Origin: Nevskia sp. | GTDB taxonomy: Bacteria; Pseudomonadota; Gammaproteobacteria; Nevskiales; Nevskiaceae | Direction of reading: 5' to 3' | Assembly (NCBI GenBank): GCA_016779605.1 | Contig: JADHNH010000030.1 | Location: forward strand, 1-34,566 | Length of the DNA: 34,566 bases | Made by a program: the position numbers and the translations under genes | The notes under the pieces: model-generated | What the model saw: the letters and a program-made list of their open reading frames with translations, nothing else | Told to the model about the DNA's origin: nothing | The model's database searches: none | Shown here: in pieces, positions 8,747 to 16,376 of the stretch | How positions within the stretch are numbered: position 1 is the first letter of the stretch | Layout: the number at the start of each line of letters is the position of its first letter

Positions 8747-9313
8747 CTAACCGGCGCCGCGTCGTCGCCTGTGCGCCCTGGCGTCCTTGACCGGCGCCGT
8801 GCGCGATTGCAGGCGGAGGCTGGCGCGTCCGGCCAGCCAGCCCTGCAGCTCCACCGCGAACTCCGCCGGAGCCTTGGCGGACACCGACTTCGCCAGGTCG
8901 GCCAGCGTGGTGCGCGCCAGCTCGCGCCGCATGCCCTGCTCGGCGCGCAGCATCACCGCGTGGATCGCGCATACGCCGCCGGTGGACCAGGCGGGCGGCT
9001 TGCCGCCGAACACCGCGCAACGCCCGCGGATTTCCCGGCAGTCGAACAAGGGCTTCTCGCCTTCGATCGCATCCACCACGTCCAGCACCGTCACCCGCTC
9101 CGGCGCGCGCGCCAGCCGGTAGCCGCCACGGATGCCTTCGGAGGCCGCGACGATCCCGGCCTTTTCGAGCTTCGGAAAGATCTTCGCCAGGAACGCGGCC
9201 GGCACGCCCTGCAGGTCCGCAAGGTCGCGGCTGCTGACCGGCGCCGCCTGCGCGCCGGCCAGCCACAGCAGGCAATGCAGCCCGTATTCAACGCCGTTTC
9301 CCAGGTGCGCCAT
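8747..9313 (-). CDS. Rrf2-family transcriptional regulator with three conserved cysteines
   Basis: The 188-residue protein opens with the Rrf2 winged helix (GVEYGLHCLLWLAGAQ, SRDLADLQGVPAAFLAKIFPKLEKAGIV, GIRGGYRLAR). Cys92, Cys99 and Cys115 lie in the loop where IscR, NsrR and relatives bind an iron-sulfur cluster, so redox or NO sensing is likely; which cluster it binds is unknown. The ATG at 9311-9313 matches where family members start; an upstream TTG would add 12 residues. A 16-bp inverted repeat covers the start codon, which suggests autoregulation. The fusion flavoprotein lies upstream and the NDH-2-like gene downstream, both on this strand. The C-terminus ends in a basic Arg-rich tail. 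Confidence 0.92.
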   Translation of the reverse strand: MAHLGNGVEYGLHCLLWLAGAQAAPVSSRDLADLQGVPAAFLAKIFPKLEKAGIVAASEGIRGGYRLARAPERVTVLDVVDAIEGEKPLFDCREIRGRCAVFGGKPPAWSTGGVCAIHAVMLRAEQGMRRELARTTLADLAKSVSAKAPAEFAVELQGWLAGRASLRLQSRTAPVKDARAHRRRRGAG

Positions 9314-9345
9314 AACACGGACAATATCAGTCCGCGTTATGGCGC
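9307..9345. promoter_or_regulatory. 16-bp inverted repeat over the Rrf2 start codon, probable autoregulatory operator
   Basis: Arms at 9307-9322 and 9330-9345 pair with a single mismatch around a 7-base spacer (arm core CGCCATAACACGGAC). The rrf2 start ATG (9311-9313) is inside the left arm. Reading the minus strand, a possible -35 (TTGCGC) and an AT-rich -10 (GATATT or ATATTG) overlap the dyad, so transcription could start at or within a few bases of the ATG and the mRNA could be leaderless. A dimeric Rrf2 protein bound here would block both transcription and initiation. The promoter reading is inference; the dyad is seen directly. Confidence 0.7.
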
Positions 9346-9379
9346 GCAAGGCGGCTGCGGCGCTGCGCCGGCGCGCCGC

Positions 9380-11914
9380 TCAGCCGTGCGCAGCCGGCGG
9401 ACGATCCGTTGCGGGGGCCGCGACCATGCCGGGCGCGGAGAAGTGCGGCACCACGGGGCCGGAGAAATTCCGTTCGATAAGGGTCTTGCGCCCCGACAGC
9501 TTCGCCTTCGCCCACTTGCCGATGGCGCGCGACAGCATCGAAGGCGACAGCAGGGCGCGCATGGGCTTCACCAGGTGGATCACCGCAAGCATGTTGCGGT
9601 AGGCGTCGACGTCGTCGTGCACCAGCTCCATGATGCGGTCCATGTACCAGGTGAGGACGGGGAAATAGAACGGCCGCTTCTTCTCCACATCCTTGATCCA
9701 GCCGAACCGCAGGTTCTGCTCGCGCACCACGAACCAGGCCATGTCGGAGATGCGGCTGATCGAGCGGAAGTATTTGCGCGGCAATGCGGGATGCTCCGCA
9801 CCCAGCCGGTCCAGCCAGCGCTCGAGCTGCCGCACCTCCTGCAGGGCCTTGGTCATCCCCAGCCCGGACACCGGGTCGGCGCTGGCGTAGGCGTCACCCA
9901 CCACCAGCAGGGCGCGCGGCGGCTTCTTCATCTTCTCGTAGCGCAGGCGCTGCATGTTGGGGTAGCGGAAGTTGTAGACCTGCGACACCGGCTCCAGCCC
10001 CTCGATGTTTTCCCTCACCACGGGCGAAGGCATGAGCCTGGCGAATTCGCGGAACTCCTTGTCGTTGCGCGGCGGCGTGTAGCAGTTGTAAGCCACCAGC
10101 GAAGTGGACAGGACGGTCCTCGAACTGTCGAGGTAATACTGCGCGGCGTAGGTGTCCTCGTTGGGCCGGTACGCGTAGCAGATCATCATCACGCGGTCCT
10201 GCCACTGCCGCTCCGGCGGCACCCGGTGCTGCATGGTGGAATAGAAGCAGTTGATGATGTCCTGCTCGATCTGCGGCGCGCCGACGCCGATGCGCCCGAG
10301 AATCTCCGGGATGCGCGTGCTCTTGCCGGACGCGTCGACCACCAGCTCCGCCGGCACCAGCTGCAGGCCGTCCGCACCGTCCAGCGCGACGCCCAGCACG
10401 GCATTGCCGGCGCGATCGTAGATCAGGTCCTGCACTTCCGAGTCGTAGCGGAAGCTGACGTTGGCTTCACGATCGAGCCGCCGCCGCACGCACCACTCCA
10501 GCAGCGGCCGCCCGGCGCAGACGATTTCCACGTCGCTCTTGCAGGGCTTCTTCCAGGCGCCGGCCAGGCGCAGGCGGTACTGGTCCGCCATGTCCACCTT
10601 GAAAGCGCCTTCGCGCACCATGTCGTCGATGATGCCGGGGAACAAGCGGCTCAGCTCCCGCTGCCCGCCGGTCAGCAGGTGGTGCAGGTGCCAGCCCTGC
10701 GCGGCGCCGGCGCGCCCTTCGCGCCGGTGGTGCCTGCCGTCTTTTTCCAGCACGATCACCTGCTTGAACCGGCTGCTCAGCACCTTGGCCGCGGCGATGC
10801 CGGCGATGCTGCCGCCGATCACCACCGCGGTGCCGCGCCCGCTGCGGGCGACTTCGGCGAGGTCCAGCCCGGCGTAGTCGACCTGCCTGGGCGCGCGATG
10901 CCGCCCCGTGCTGCCGCTGGGCACGAACTTCTCGTAATACAGGCCGGCGCCGTGAATGCCGTTTCGCGACAGCCAGTCGCGCGTGGCATCGACCATGGCC
11001 GCGGGCCCGCACAGGTAGATGTCGACGTCGCCGCCGTTGAGCATCGACGGCTGCAGCAGCTCGGTGACGAAGCCCGCCGCGCCCTGCCACTGCGGGTCGG
11101 GGCGCGCCACGATGGTGTGCACCTTGAGCATCGGCAGCCGCTGCTCCAGCGCTTCAAGCGCGTCCAGCTTGCACAGGTCCTGGTGGCTGGTGACGCCGTA
11201 GAGCAGGTGCACCGGCTGCGCGAGCTGCGGATCCAGGCTGCCGGCGATGGCCAGGATCGCCGACAGGCCGGTGCCGCCCGCCATCAGGACAACCGGCCGT
11301 GCGACTTCGCGCAGGTAGAAGCTGCCCTTGCTGCACCGCAGGTCGACTGCGTCGCCGGCTTTCGCCCGCTGGCGCAGGTAGTTCGACATGACGCCGTCCG
11401 GCAGCAGGCGGATGATGAACTCCAGGTCGTTGCGCCCGTCGGCCGGCGCCGCATAGGAGTAACTGCGCCAGTCGCCGGTGCCGGGCACCCTGAGCTGGGC
11501 GAACTGACCCGGCTTGTAATGCAGCGGCTCGCCCAGCGCCGAGGCGTCGATCCGCACCACGGCGGTGGTGGCCGACACGATGCGCACCTCGCTGATGGTT
11601 CCGCGGCCGGTCAGCAGGCGCGCGGCATTGTCGCCTTGCGGATATTCCAGCGCGATCGTGCAGTCGGACTTGGCGAAGGTCTGGCAGTTCAGCACCTTGC
11701 GCGCGTCGCGCTCCATGTCGCTGAGGCCTTCGGTGCGCCCCATTTCGAATTCTCCGGACGTGCAGGTGCCGACGCAGGTGCCGCAGACCCCGCTGTGACA
11801 CTCGCTGACGATCGGGACGCCGTTCTCCTCGGCCGCCTCCAGGATGGTCTGCCCGTCGCGCACCCGCATGCGGCGCGTGCCGTCGAGATAGGCAATGGTG
11901 ACTTCATGATCCAT
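9380..11914 (-). CDS. Fusion: 2Fe-2S ferredoxin + FAD/NAD reductase + FAD monooxygenase-like module
   Basis: This 844-residue protein joins two enzymes usually encoded apart. Residues 1-95 are a plant-type 2Fe-2S ferredoxin (C39, C44, C47, C77). Residues 100-335 are a ferredoxin-NADP reductase-type domain with the FAD motif RSYS (150-153), the NAD motif GGTGLS (213-218) and CGP (302-304); together they match the BenC/XylZ dioxygenase reductases. After a linker, residues 362-844 form a second flavoprotein with GGSIAG (367-372), a late FAD motif GDAYASADPVSGLGM (Gly673, Asp674) and the overall pattern of PHBH-fold monooxygenases or epoxidase-like enzymes. The start has GGGGGAG upstream. The substrate is unknown. 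No oxygenase alpha/beta subunits lie nearby, so the reductase may serve its own C-terminal flavin. It lies upstream of the Rrf2 and NDH-2-like genes. Confidence 0.9.
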   Translation of the reverse strand: MDHEVTIAYLDGTRRMRVRDGQTILEAAEENGVPIVSECHSGVCGTCVGTCTSGEFEMGRTEGLSDMERDARKVLNCQTFAKSDCTIALEYPQGDNAARLLTGRGTISEVRIVSATTAVVRIDASALGEPLHYKPGQFAQLRVPGTGDWRSYSYAAPADGRNDLEFIIRLLPDGVMSNYLRQRAKAGDAVDLRCSKGSFYLREVARPVVLMAGGTGLSAILAIAGSLDPQLAQPVHLLYGVTSHQDLCKLDALEALEQRLPMLKVHTIVARPDPQWQGAAGFVTELLQPSMLNGGDVDIYLCGPAAMVDATRDWLSRNGIHGAGLYYEKFVPSGSTGRHRAPRQVDYAGLDLAEVARSGRGTAVVIGGSIAGIAAAKVLSSRFKQVIVLEKDGRHHRREGRAGAAQGWHLHHLLTGGQRELSRLFPGIIDDMVREGAFKVDMADQYRLRLAGAWKKPCKSDVEIVCAGRPLLEWCVRRRLDREANVSFRYDSEVQDLIYDRAGNAVLGVALDGADGLQLVPAELVVDASGKSTRIPEILGRIGVGAPQIEQDIINCFYSTMQHRVPPERQWQDRVMMICYAYRPNEDTYAAQYYLDSSRTVLSTSLVAYNCYTPPRNDKEFREFARLMPSPVVRENIEGLEPVSQVYNFRYPNMQRLRYEKMKKPPRALLVVGDAYASADPVSGLGMTKALQEVRQLERWLDRLGAEHPALPRKYFRSISRISDMAWFVVREQNLRFGWIKDVEKKRPFYFPVLTWYMDRIMELVHDDVDAYRNMLAVIHLVKPMRALLSPSMLSRAIGKWAKAKLSGRKTLIERNFSGPVVPHFSAPGMVAAPATDRPPAAHG

Positions 11915-11996
11915 CGGCAGCTCCCCCTTTTCGCACCCGGCAAACCGTCATTGTCGGTGGCGGGGCGGTGGATCGGTATCACCCGGACCGGTCGCC

Positions 11997-12037
11997 GTGG
12001 CCGCCCATTCGGGGGATGCGCCTGCTCCGGCGGCCAC
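11997..12037 (-). terminator. Long stem-loop after the response-regulator gene
   Basis: A perfect 9-bp stem (GTGGCCGCC / GGCGGCCAC) encloses 23 bases that can form an inner hairpin. It lies 40 bp past the response-regulator stop and 83 bp before the start of the fusion flavoprotein gene. It could end the two-component transcript, but there is no T-tract. Confidence 0.35.
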
Positions 12038-12076
12038 AGCCATCGGCGCCGGGACTTGCACATTCCGGACGCCGGA

Positions 12077-12727
12077 TCAGCCGATCAACTGCTGCCGCAG
12101 CGCGATGGCGACCGCGTGGGCGCGATCGGTCGCGCCGAGCTTTTCGTAGACTTTCTTCAGGTGCGACTTCACCGTTTCCTCGGTGATCGAAAGCGACTTG
12201 GCGATCATCTTGTTGCTCAGCCCGTCCGCCAGCGCCTCGAGGATATGCATCTCGCGCACCGACAGGTTGCGGCGGTCGTCCGCGGTCCGCGCATCCTGGA
12301 TCAGGCGCTTGAGCAGGGGCATGGTGATTTCCGCCTGCAGGTATCCGCCGCCGCCGGCCACCGCCCTGACGGCGCGCAACAGGTCGCTGCCGGACGCGCT
12401 CTTCAGCAGGTAGCCGCGGGCGCCCGCGTTCATGGTGCTCCACACGTAACCCGGATTGTCGTACATCGTGAAGACGATGATCTTCGCCTCCGGGTGGGCC
12501 TGCATGATCTGCGCGATGGCGCTGGTGCCGCTCTGGCCCGGCATCTTCAGGTCCATGACGATGATGTCCGGGAAGCGCGGCAGGGCTTCCATCGCCTGGA
12601 TCCCGCTGTGCGCGTCGCCGCTCTGTCCGACCACCGTGACGTCGGGCTCCGCTTCCAGCATCTGCGCGACGGCCTGCCGCAGCACGTGATGGTCGTCGAT
12701 CAGGAAAATACTCGTGCCGCCGCTCAT
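12077..12727 (-). CDS. NarL/FixJ-family response regulator
   Basis: The 216-residue protein has an N-terminal receiver domain (IFLIDDHHVLRQAV; phospho-acceptor Asp59 in IIVMDLKMPG; conserved Thr in IVFTMYD; conserved Lys in GYLLKSAS) and a C-terminal LuxR-type helix-turn-helix (NLSVREMHILEALADGLSNKMIAKSLSITEETVKSHLKKVYEKLGATDR). Its ATG overlaps the TGA of the histidine-kinase gene as ATGA, so the pair is translationally coupled. The fusion flavoprotein gene follows 162 bp downstream on the same strand and is a candidate target. Confidence 0.95.
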   Translation of the reverse strand: MSGGTSIFLIDDHHVLRQAVAQMLEAEPDVTVVGQSGDAHSGIQAMEALPRFPDIIVMDLKMPGQSGTSAIAQIMQAHPEAKIIVFTMYDNPGYVWSTMNAGARGYLLKSASGSDLLRAVRAVAGGGGYLQAEITMPLLKRLIQDARTADDRRNLSVREMHILEALADGLSNKMIAKSLSITEETVKSHLKKVYEKLGATDRAHAVAIALRQQLIG

Positions 12728-14001
12728 GCTGCCTCCGCCGGCATCCGCACCTCGATCCGGGTTCCGCGCCAGCCGCGGCCGGACTCCACGTACAGCCGCC
12801 CGCCCACCGCCTCCGCCCGTTCGCGCATGGTCATCAGGCCATAGTGGCCGACCGGCACCCGCTCCGGATCGAAGCCCCTGCCGTCGTCGGAGATCCGCAA
12901 CACCACCTCCGCGCCGCGGCGCTCGAACACCACTTCCACATTCCCCGCCTGCGCGTGCTTCTGCACGTTGAGCAGCGCTTCCTGCAGCAGGCGGAACAGC
13001 ATGGCGTCCTGGCGCGAGCGCCAGCTGCGCAGCGCCGGATCGATCCGCTGCACCAGCCGGAACGGCGAGGATTCCGCCTGCCGCGCGAGATATTCGCTGG
13101 CCGCCTCGACGAAGCCCAGCTCGTCGAGCACCGTGGGCCGCAGCTCGTTCATGATCGAGCGGACGTCGTGCGTGCACGCCCGCACCGTTGCAGCCAGCTC
13201 CTTCAGCTTTTCGTCCAGGCCCGGCCGATCCGTGCCGCGACTCATGCACTGCTCCAGCCCCTGCCGCAGGAAGAACAGGTGCCCGCTCATGCGGTCGTGC
13301 AGCTCGCCGGAGATGTTGCGCCGCTCCTCTTCCTGCACCTGCGCGAAGCGCCGCAATATGGCCTGGTAACGCTCGCCCGCCTCGCGCAGCTTTTGCGCCT
13401 GCTCGAGCAGCTGGCGCACGTGCGCCCGCGCCCACTTGGCCAGCAAGGCGCCCATGAAGCCGGCAAACAGCAGCAGGAAGATCGCCGTGCCCAGCGCCAG
13501 CGCAGTGGAGTGCCTCGCCTCGCCCACGTACAGCGGCTCGACAAAGAAGATGATCACCGTCAGCAGCGTGTTGAAGCCTGCGATCCAGACCGACTCGCGG
13601 ACGCCGAAGCGGAACGCGACCGACATCTGGGTGAAGTAGAAGAACGGATACAGGATCGAGCCGATGCCGCCGGTGACCAGGCAGATCATTGCCGCGAGGA
13701 TGGGGTCGCCGAACGTGGTCACCAGCGCCGCACGCCGGATGCGCGGGGTACGCGCCGCGTTCAGGTGCGCCCAGATGCCGTACACCACGCCGGCCAGGTA
13801 GACGCACCAGACCGGCGTGAAGCCGAACCGGTAGCCGTGGCCCCACAACACCGCGAACCAGCCGGCCAGGCCGACATTGCGCAGCCAGCGGATATCCATT
13901 TCCGCCAGCCGCAGCCGGGCCTCGTCCTGCACGGCGTCGCCCCACGCCGACGCCCGCGGCTGCGCCGGAGCCTCGACAAGTGCCGCCGCTGGATTCGGCA
14001 T
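12724..14001 (-). CDS. NarX/DegS-type membrane sensor histidine kinase
   Basis: From the ATG at 14001 the product is 425 residues. The N-terminal 200 residues contain about five or six hydrophobic helices with little periplasmic domain, then a coiled region (LLEQAQKLREAGERYQAIL) leads to a HisKA_3 dimerisation domain with His235 in GELHDRMSG, and an HATPase domain with LLQEALLNVQKHA (N box), DDGRGFDP (G1) and HYGLMTMRERAEAVGG (G2). AGGTG lies about seven bases before the start. A much longer in-frame extension upstream is non-coding. The stimulus is unknown; a mostly membrane-embedded sensor suggests a membrane or redox signal. Confidence 0.93.
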   Translation of the reverse strand: MPNPAAALVEAPAQPRASAWGDAVQDEARLRLAEMDIRWLRNVGLAGWFAVLWGHGYRFGFTPVWCVYLAGVVYGIWAHLNAARTPRIRRAALVTTFGDPILAAMICLVTGGIGSILYPFFYFTQMSVAFRFGVRESVWIAGFNTLLTVIIFFVEPLYVGEARHSTALALGTAIFLLLFAGFMGALLAKWARAHVRQLLEQAQKLREAGERYQAILRRFAQVQEEERRNISGELHDRMSGHLFFLRQGLEQCMSRGTDRPGLDEKLKELAATVRACTHDVRSIMNELRPTVLDELGFVEAASEYLARQAESSPFRLVQRIDPALRSWRSRQDAMLFRLLQEALLNVQKHAQAGNVEVVFERRGAEVVLRISDDGRGFDPERVPVGHYGLMTMRERAEAVGGRLYVESGRGWRGTRIEVRMPAEAA

Positions 14002-14116
14002 GAACGTCACCTGAAATCCCTGAAGCGGATCGGCATTCCCCAGTTCCCTCTTCCGATGACGCGGCGTCTTGCGAGAACTCCGCGAGCGCCGTGCGCAAAC
14101 CGCCGGCACCTGCTTG

Positions 14117-14169
14117 GCGCCAATGGCGGAATTGGCGCGTGTATAGCATAGGCACGGTGCGCCAACCAA
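14117..14169 (-). promoter_or_regulatory. Promoter and dyad upstream of the two-component operon
   Basis: On the minus strand a TTGGTT (14164-14169) and TATACA (14140-14145) are spaced 18 bp apart. Just downstream of the -10 lies a perfect dyad, GCGCCAAT (14117-14124) / ATTGGCGC (14131-14138), with a 6-base spacer. Position at the transcription start suits an operator or a 5' leader hairpin. The remaining sequence from 14002 to 14376 holds no gene; a GGATATATCC palindrome at 14336-14345 lies before the plus-strand gene. Confidence 0.5.
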
Positions 14170-14376
14170 GCCGGCGAAAACCCGCCTGCGGCATGCGGCG
14201 AAAGATGCGCTTGTCGGTTTCGGTGCCACCCGCCCAAAGCACGATCGCCCGAATAGGCGCATGCTGATCGACTTTCGCACACGTCACATGACAAGGCACC
14301 AGCCGATGCACGCCCAGCAAGTTCCAGTATTCGTTGGATATATCCGCTCCAAGCTGTCGATCCGCGGTTCCGCCCC

Positions 14377-15255
14377 GTGCATGGAGGCGAGCGCGGCACG
14401 CGTTCGCTGCGCACGGTGAGCGCGTCGGGCGCGGCGCGCTCCGCGATCGGTTCGCCGTCTTCCGGGAGCGGCTCCAAGGCGGTGCTGCTGGCGCAAGACG
14501 AGCCGCCGGCGCTGACGGTGGAACGCCCGGAAGGCGCTTCGATCTTCGTGCTCGCCTGCGATCATGCCGGGCGGCAGGTTCCGCGTGCGCTCGGCACGCT
14601 GGGCCTGTCTGATACCGAGCTGGCCAGCCACATCGCCTGGGACATCGGCACGGCCGGCGTGGGCAGGCGGCTGTCGGAACGGCTCGACGCGCCCCTGCTG
14701 CTGCAGAATTATTCGCGCCTGGTGATCGACTGCAACCGGCCGCTGGACGCGCCGGACTCGATCGCCACCGCCAGCGAGTGGGCGCAGATCTCCGGCAACG
14801 ACAATCTCTCGCCGGCGGCGATCGAGGCCCGCGTGGGCGAAGTGTTCCAGCCGTACCACGACGGGCTGCGGCAGATCCTGGACGCACGGCAGCAGGAGCG
14901 CCGGCGCACCATCCTGATCGCCATCCACAGCTTCACGCCGAGTTTCCGCGGCACGGCACGGCCCTGGGAAGTAGGCGTGATGTACCACCGCGACGCGCGC
15001 CTGGCCACCGCACTGCTGCGGCTGCTGCGGCGCGACGAGCGGCTGGCCGTCGGCGACAACGAGCCCTACGCGGTGGACGATGCGTCGGACTTCACCATTC
15101 CGGTCCACGGCGAGGCGCGCCGGATTCCGCATGTCGGCATCGAGATCCGCCAGGACCTGATCGCCGACGAGGCGGGACAAAAGACCTGGGCCGGGCGCCT
15201 GGCCAACCTGCTCCGGCAGGCCGCCGAGGCCCTGGCTGCCGCCGAGAGCGCCTAG
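14377..15255 (+). CDS. N-formylglutamate amidohydrolase-family protein
   Basis: The protein has the FGase pattern: LACDHAGRQVPRALGTLGL, HIAWDIGTAGVGRRL, NYSRLVIDCNRP, a long central helix region, IAIHSFTPSFRG, GVMYHRD, and HVGIEIRQDLI near the end. These His/Asp/Glu positions bind zinc in related amidohydrolases of histidine breakdown. No hut genes are nearby, so the real substrate may be another N-acyl amino acid. The start is uncertain: the GTG at 14377 gives 292 residues; GTG codons at 14416 or 14482 (VLLAQDEPP) also fit, and the latter matches where most family members begin. None has a convincing ribosome-binding site. Confidence 0.85.
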   Translation: MHGGERGTRSLRTVSASGAARSAIGSPSSGSGSKAVLLAQDEPPALTVERPEGASIFVLACDHAGRQVPRALGTLGLSDTELASHIAWDIGTAGVGRRLSERLDAPLLLQNYSRLVIDCNRPLDAPDSIATASEWAQISGNDNLSPAAIEARVGEVFQPYHDGLRQILDARQQERRRTILIAIHSFTPSFRGTARPWEVGVMYHRDARLATALLRLLRRDERLAVGDNEPYAVDDASDFTIPVHGEARRIPHVGIEIRQDLIADEAGQKTWAGRLANLLRQAAEALAAAESA

Positions 15256-15319
15256 CCAGGTCCCGTTCGCACGGCGGTCGCGCGGGGCACACGGCACGGC
15301 CATTGCCTTTGCTTTGGCG

Positions 15320-15343
15320 AGCGCGCGCGGGAAAGCGCGCGCT
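15320..15343 (+). repeat. GC hairpin in the 301-bp gap before the transglutaminase-like gene
   Basis: AGCGCGCGC and GCGCGCGCT form a 9-bp stem with a 6-base loop. A second, weaker hairpin (CCTCTCC / GGAGAGG, 10-base loop) lies at 15401-15424. Neither has a T-tract. The gap 15256-15556 holds no other recognisable feature. The texture resembles a dispersed intergenic repeat, but no second copy is in the window. Confidence 0.35.
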
Positions 15344-15556
15344 GAGCGCTACGACTTCGGCAAAGCGGAGGCTTATCCGGGGCTCCGCCCTTCCCTTCGT
15401 CCTCTCCCGGCAGAGTCGGAGAGGCCCTCCCGTTTCGACACGAATTCACCGCGGGGAGTCCGGAATCATCCGAACCCCTGTGCCGGCAGCACAGTCCAAG
15501 CTCGCGGCGCCGCGACGCGCGCCGCACATGCATCGCCCCACCACGAGGTGCTGAAC

Positions 15557-16363
15557 ATGCAGATCCGGGTCGGTTACGAGCTGGTCTACGACTTTCCGCA
15601 GCCGACGCCGATGATCCTGACGCTGAGCATCCACTACAGCCGCGCTTCGGACCTGCTGCGGCCCGATCACCTGATCACCGATCCGCCGGTGCCGGTTTCA
15701 GGCTACCGCGACGGCTTCGGCAACTGGTGCACCCGGCTGGTGGCGCCGCAGGGCAAGCTGCGCCTGAGCGCGGATACGGTGGTCAAGGATTCGGGTGCGC
15801 CGGACATGGTCCTGCCCAACGCCTGGCAGATCGACGTTCCCAACCTGCCCGAGGAAACCCTGGTGTTCCTGCTGGGCAGCCGCTATTGCGAAACCGACCA
15901 GCTCTCCGATACGGCCTGGAAGCTGTTCGAAAACGCGCCGATGGGCTGGGGCCGCGTGCAGGCGATCTGCGACTTCGTCCACAAGCATGTCCAGTTCGGC
16001 TACGAGCACGCCAGCTCGACCAAGACCGCGATGCAGGTATACGCCGAGCGCCGCGGCGTGTGCCGCGATTACGCCCACCTGGCCATCGCCTTCTGCCGCT
16101 GCATGAACATCCCGGCGCGCTACTGCACCGGCTACCTGGGCGACATCGGCATGCCGCCTCCCTACGGGCCGATGGATTTCGCCGGCTGGTTCGAGGCCTA
16201 CCTCGGCGGCGCCTGGCACACCTTCGACGCGCGCAACAACCAGCCGCGCATCGGCCGCGTGCTGATCGCCCGCGGCCGCGACGCCGCGGATGTCGCCATC
16301 AGCACGGCGTTCGGCGCCAACACGCTGGAAAGCTTCAAGGTTTGGACCGACCAGGTGGCTTAG
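15557..16363 (+). CDS. Transglutaminase-like family protein
   Basis: The 268-residue protein starts with the beta-rich N-terminal region of bacterial transglutaminase-like proteins (MQIRVGYELVYDFPQPTPM) and has the core domain with nucleophile Cys169 in RRGVCRDYAHLAIAFCR. The second and third triad members are less usual: the stretch that normally carries His before AWxEVY reads MDFAGWFEAY, while His221 and Asp224 occur in AWHTFDARN. GAGGTG lies seven bases before the ATG. Activity could be a peptidase or amidase rather than protein cross-linking. An upstream in-frame extension to 15314 is non-coding. The gene converges on the toxin gene with 13 bp between them. Confidence 0.87.
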   Translation: MQIRVGYELVYDFPQPTPMILTLSIHYSRASDLLRPDHLITDPPVPVSGYRDGFGNWCTRLVAPQGKLRLSADTVVKDSGAPDMVLPNAWQIDVPNLPEETLVFLLGSRYCETDQLSDTAWKLFENAPMGWGRVQAICDFVHKHVQFGYEHASSTKTAMQVYAERRGVCRDYAHLAIAFCRCMNIPARYCTGYLGDIGMPPPYGPMDFAGWFEAYLGGAWHTFDARNNQPRIGRVLIARGRDAADVAISTAFGANTLESFKVWTDQVA

Positions 16364-16376
16364 GTCAGGGTGCGGA

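Noticed and set aside
8708..12844. A 1378-codon plus-strand open frame antisense to the Rrf2, fusion flavoprotein and response-regulator genes.
   Set aside because: Low-complexity His/Arg/Gln/Ala composition, no recognisable domain, and the opposite strand encodes well-conserved proteins.
12077..14887. A 936-codon minus-strand frame running upstream of the response regulator across the kinase gene.
   Set aside because: Only the last 216 residues match a response regulator; the rest is an Arg/Gly/Ala-rich shadow of the kinase frame, and the regulator has its own ATG in an ATGA overlap.
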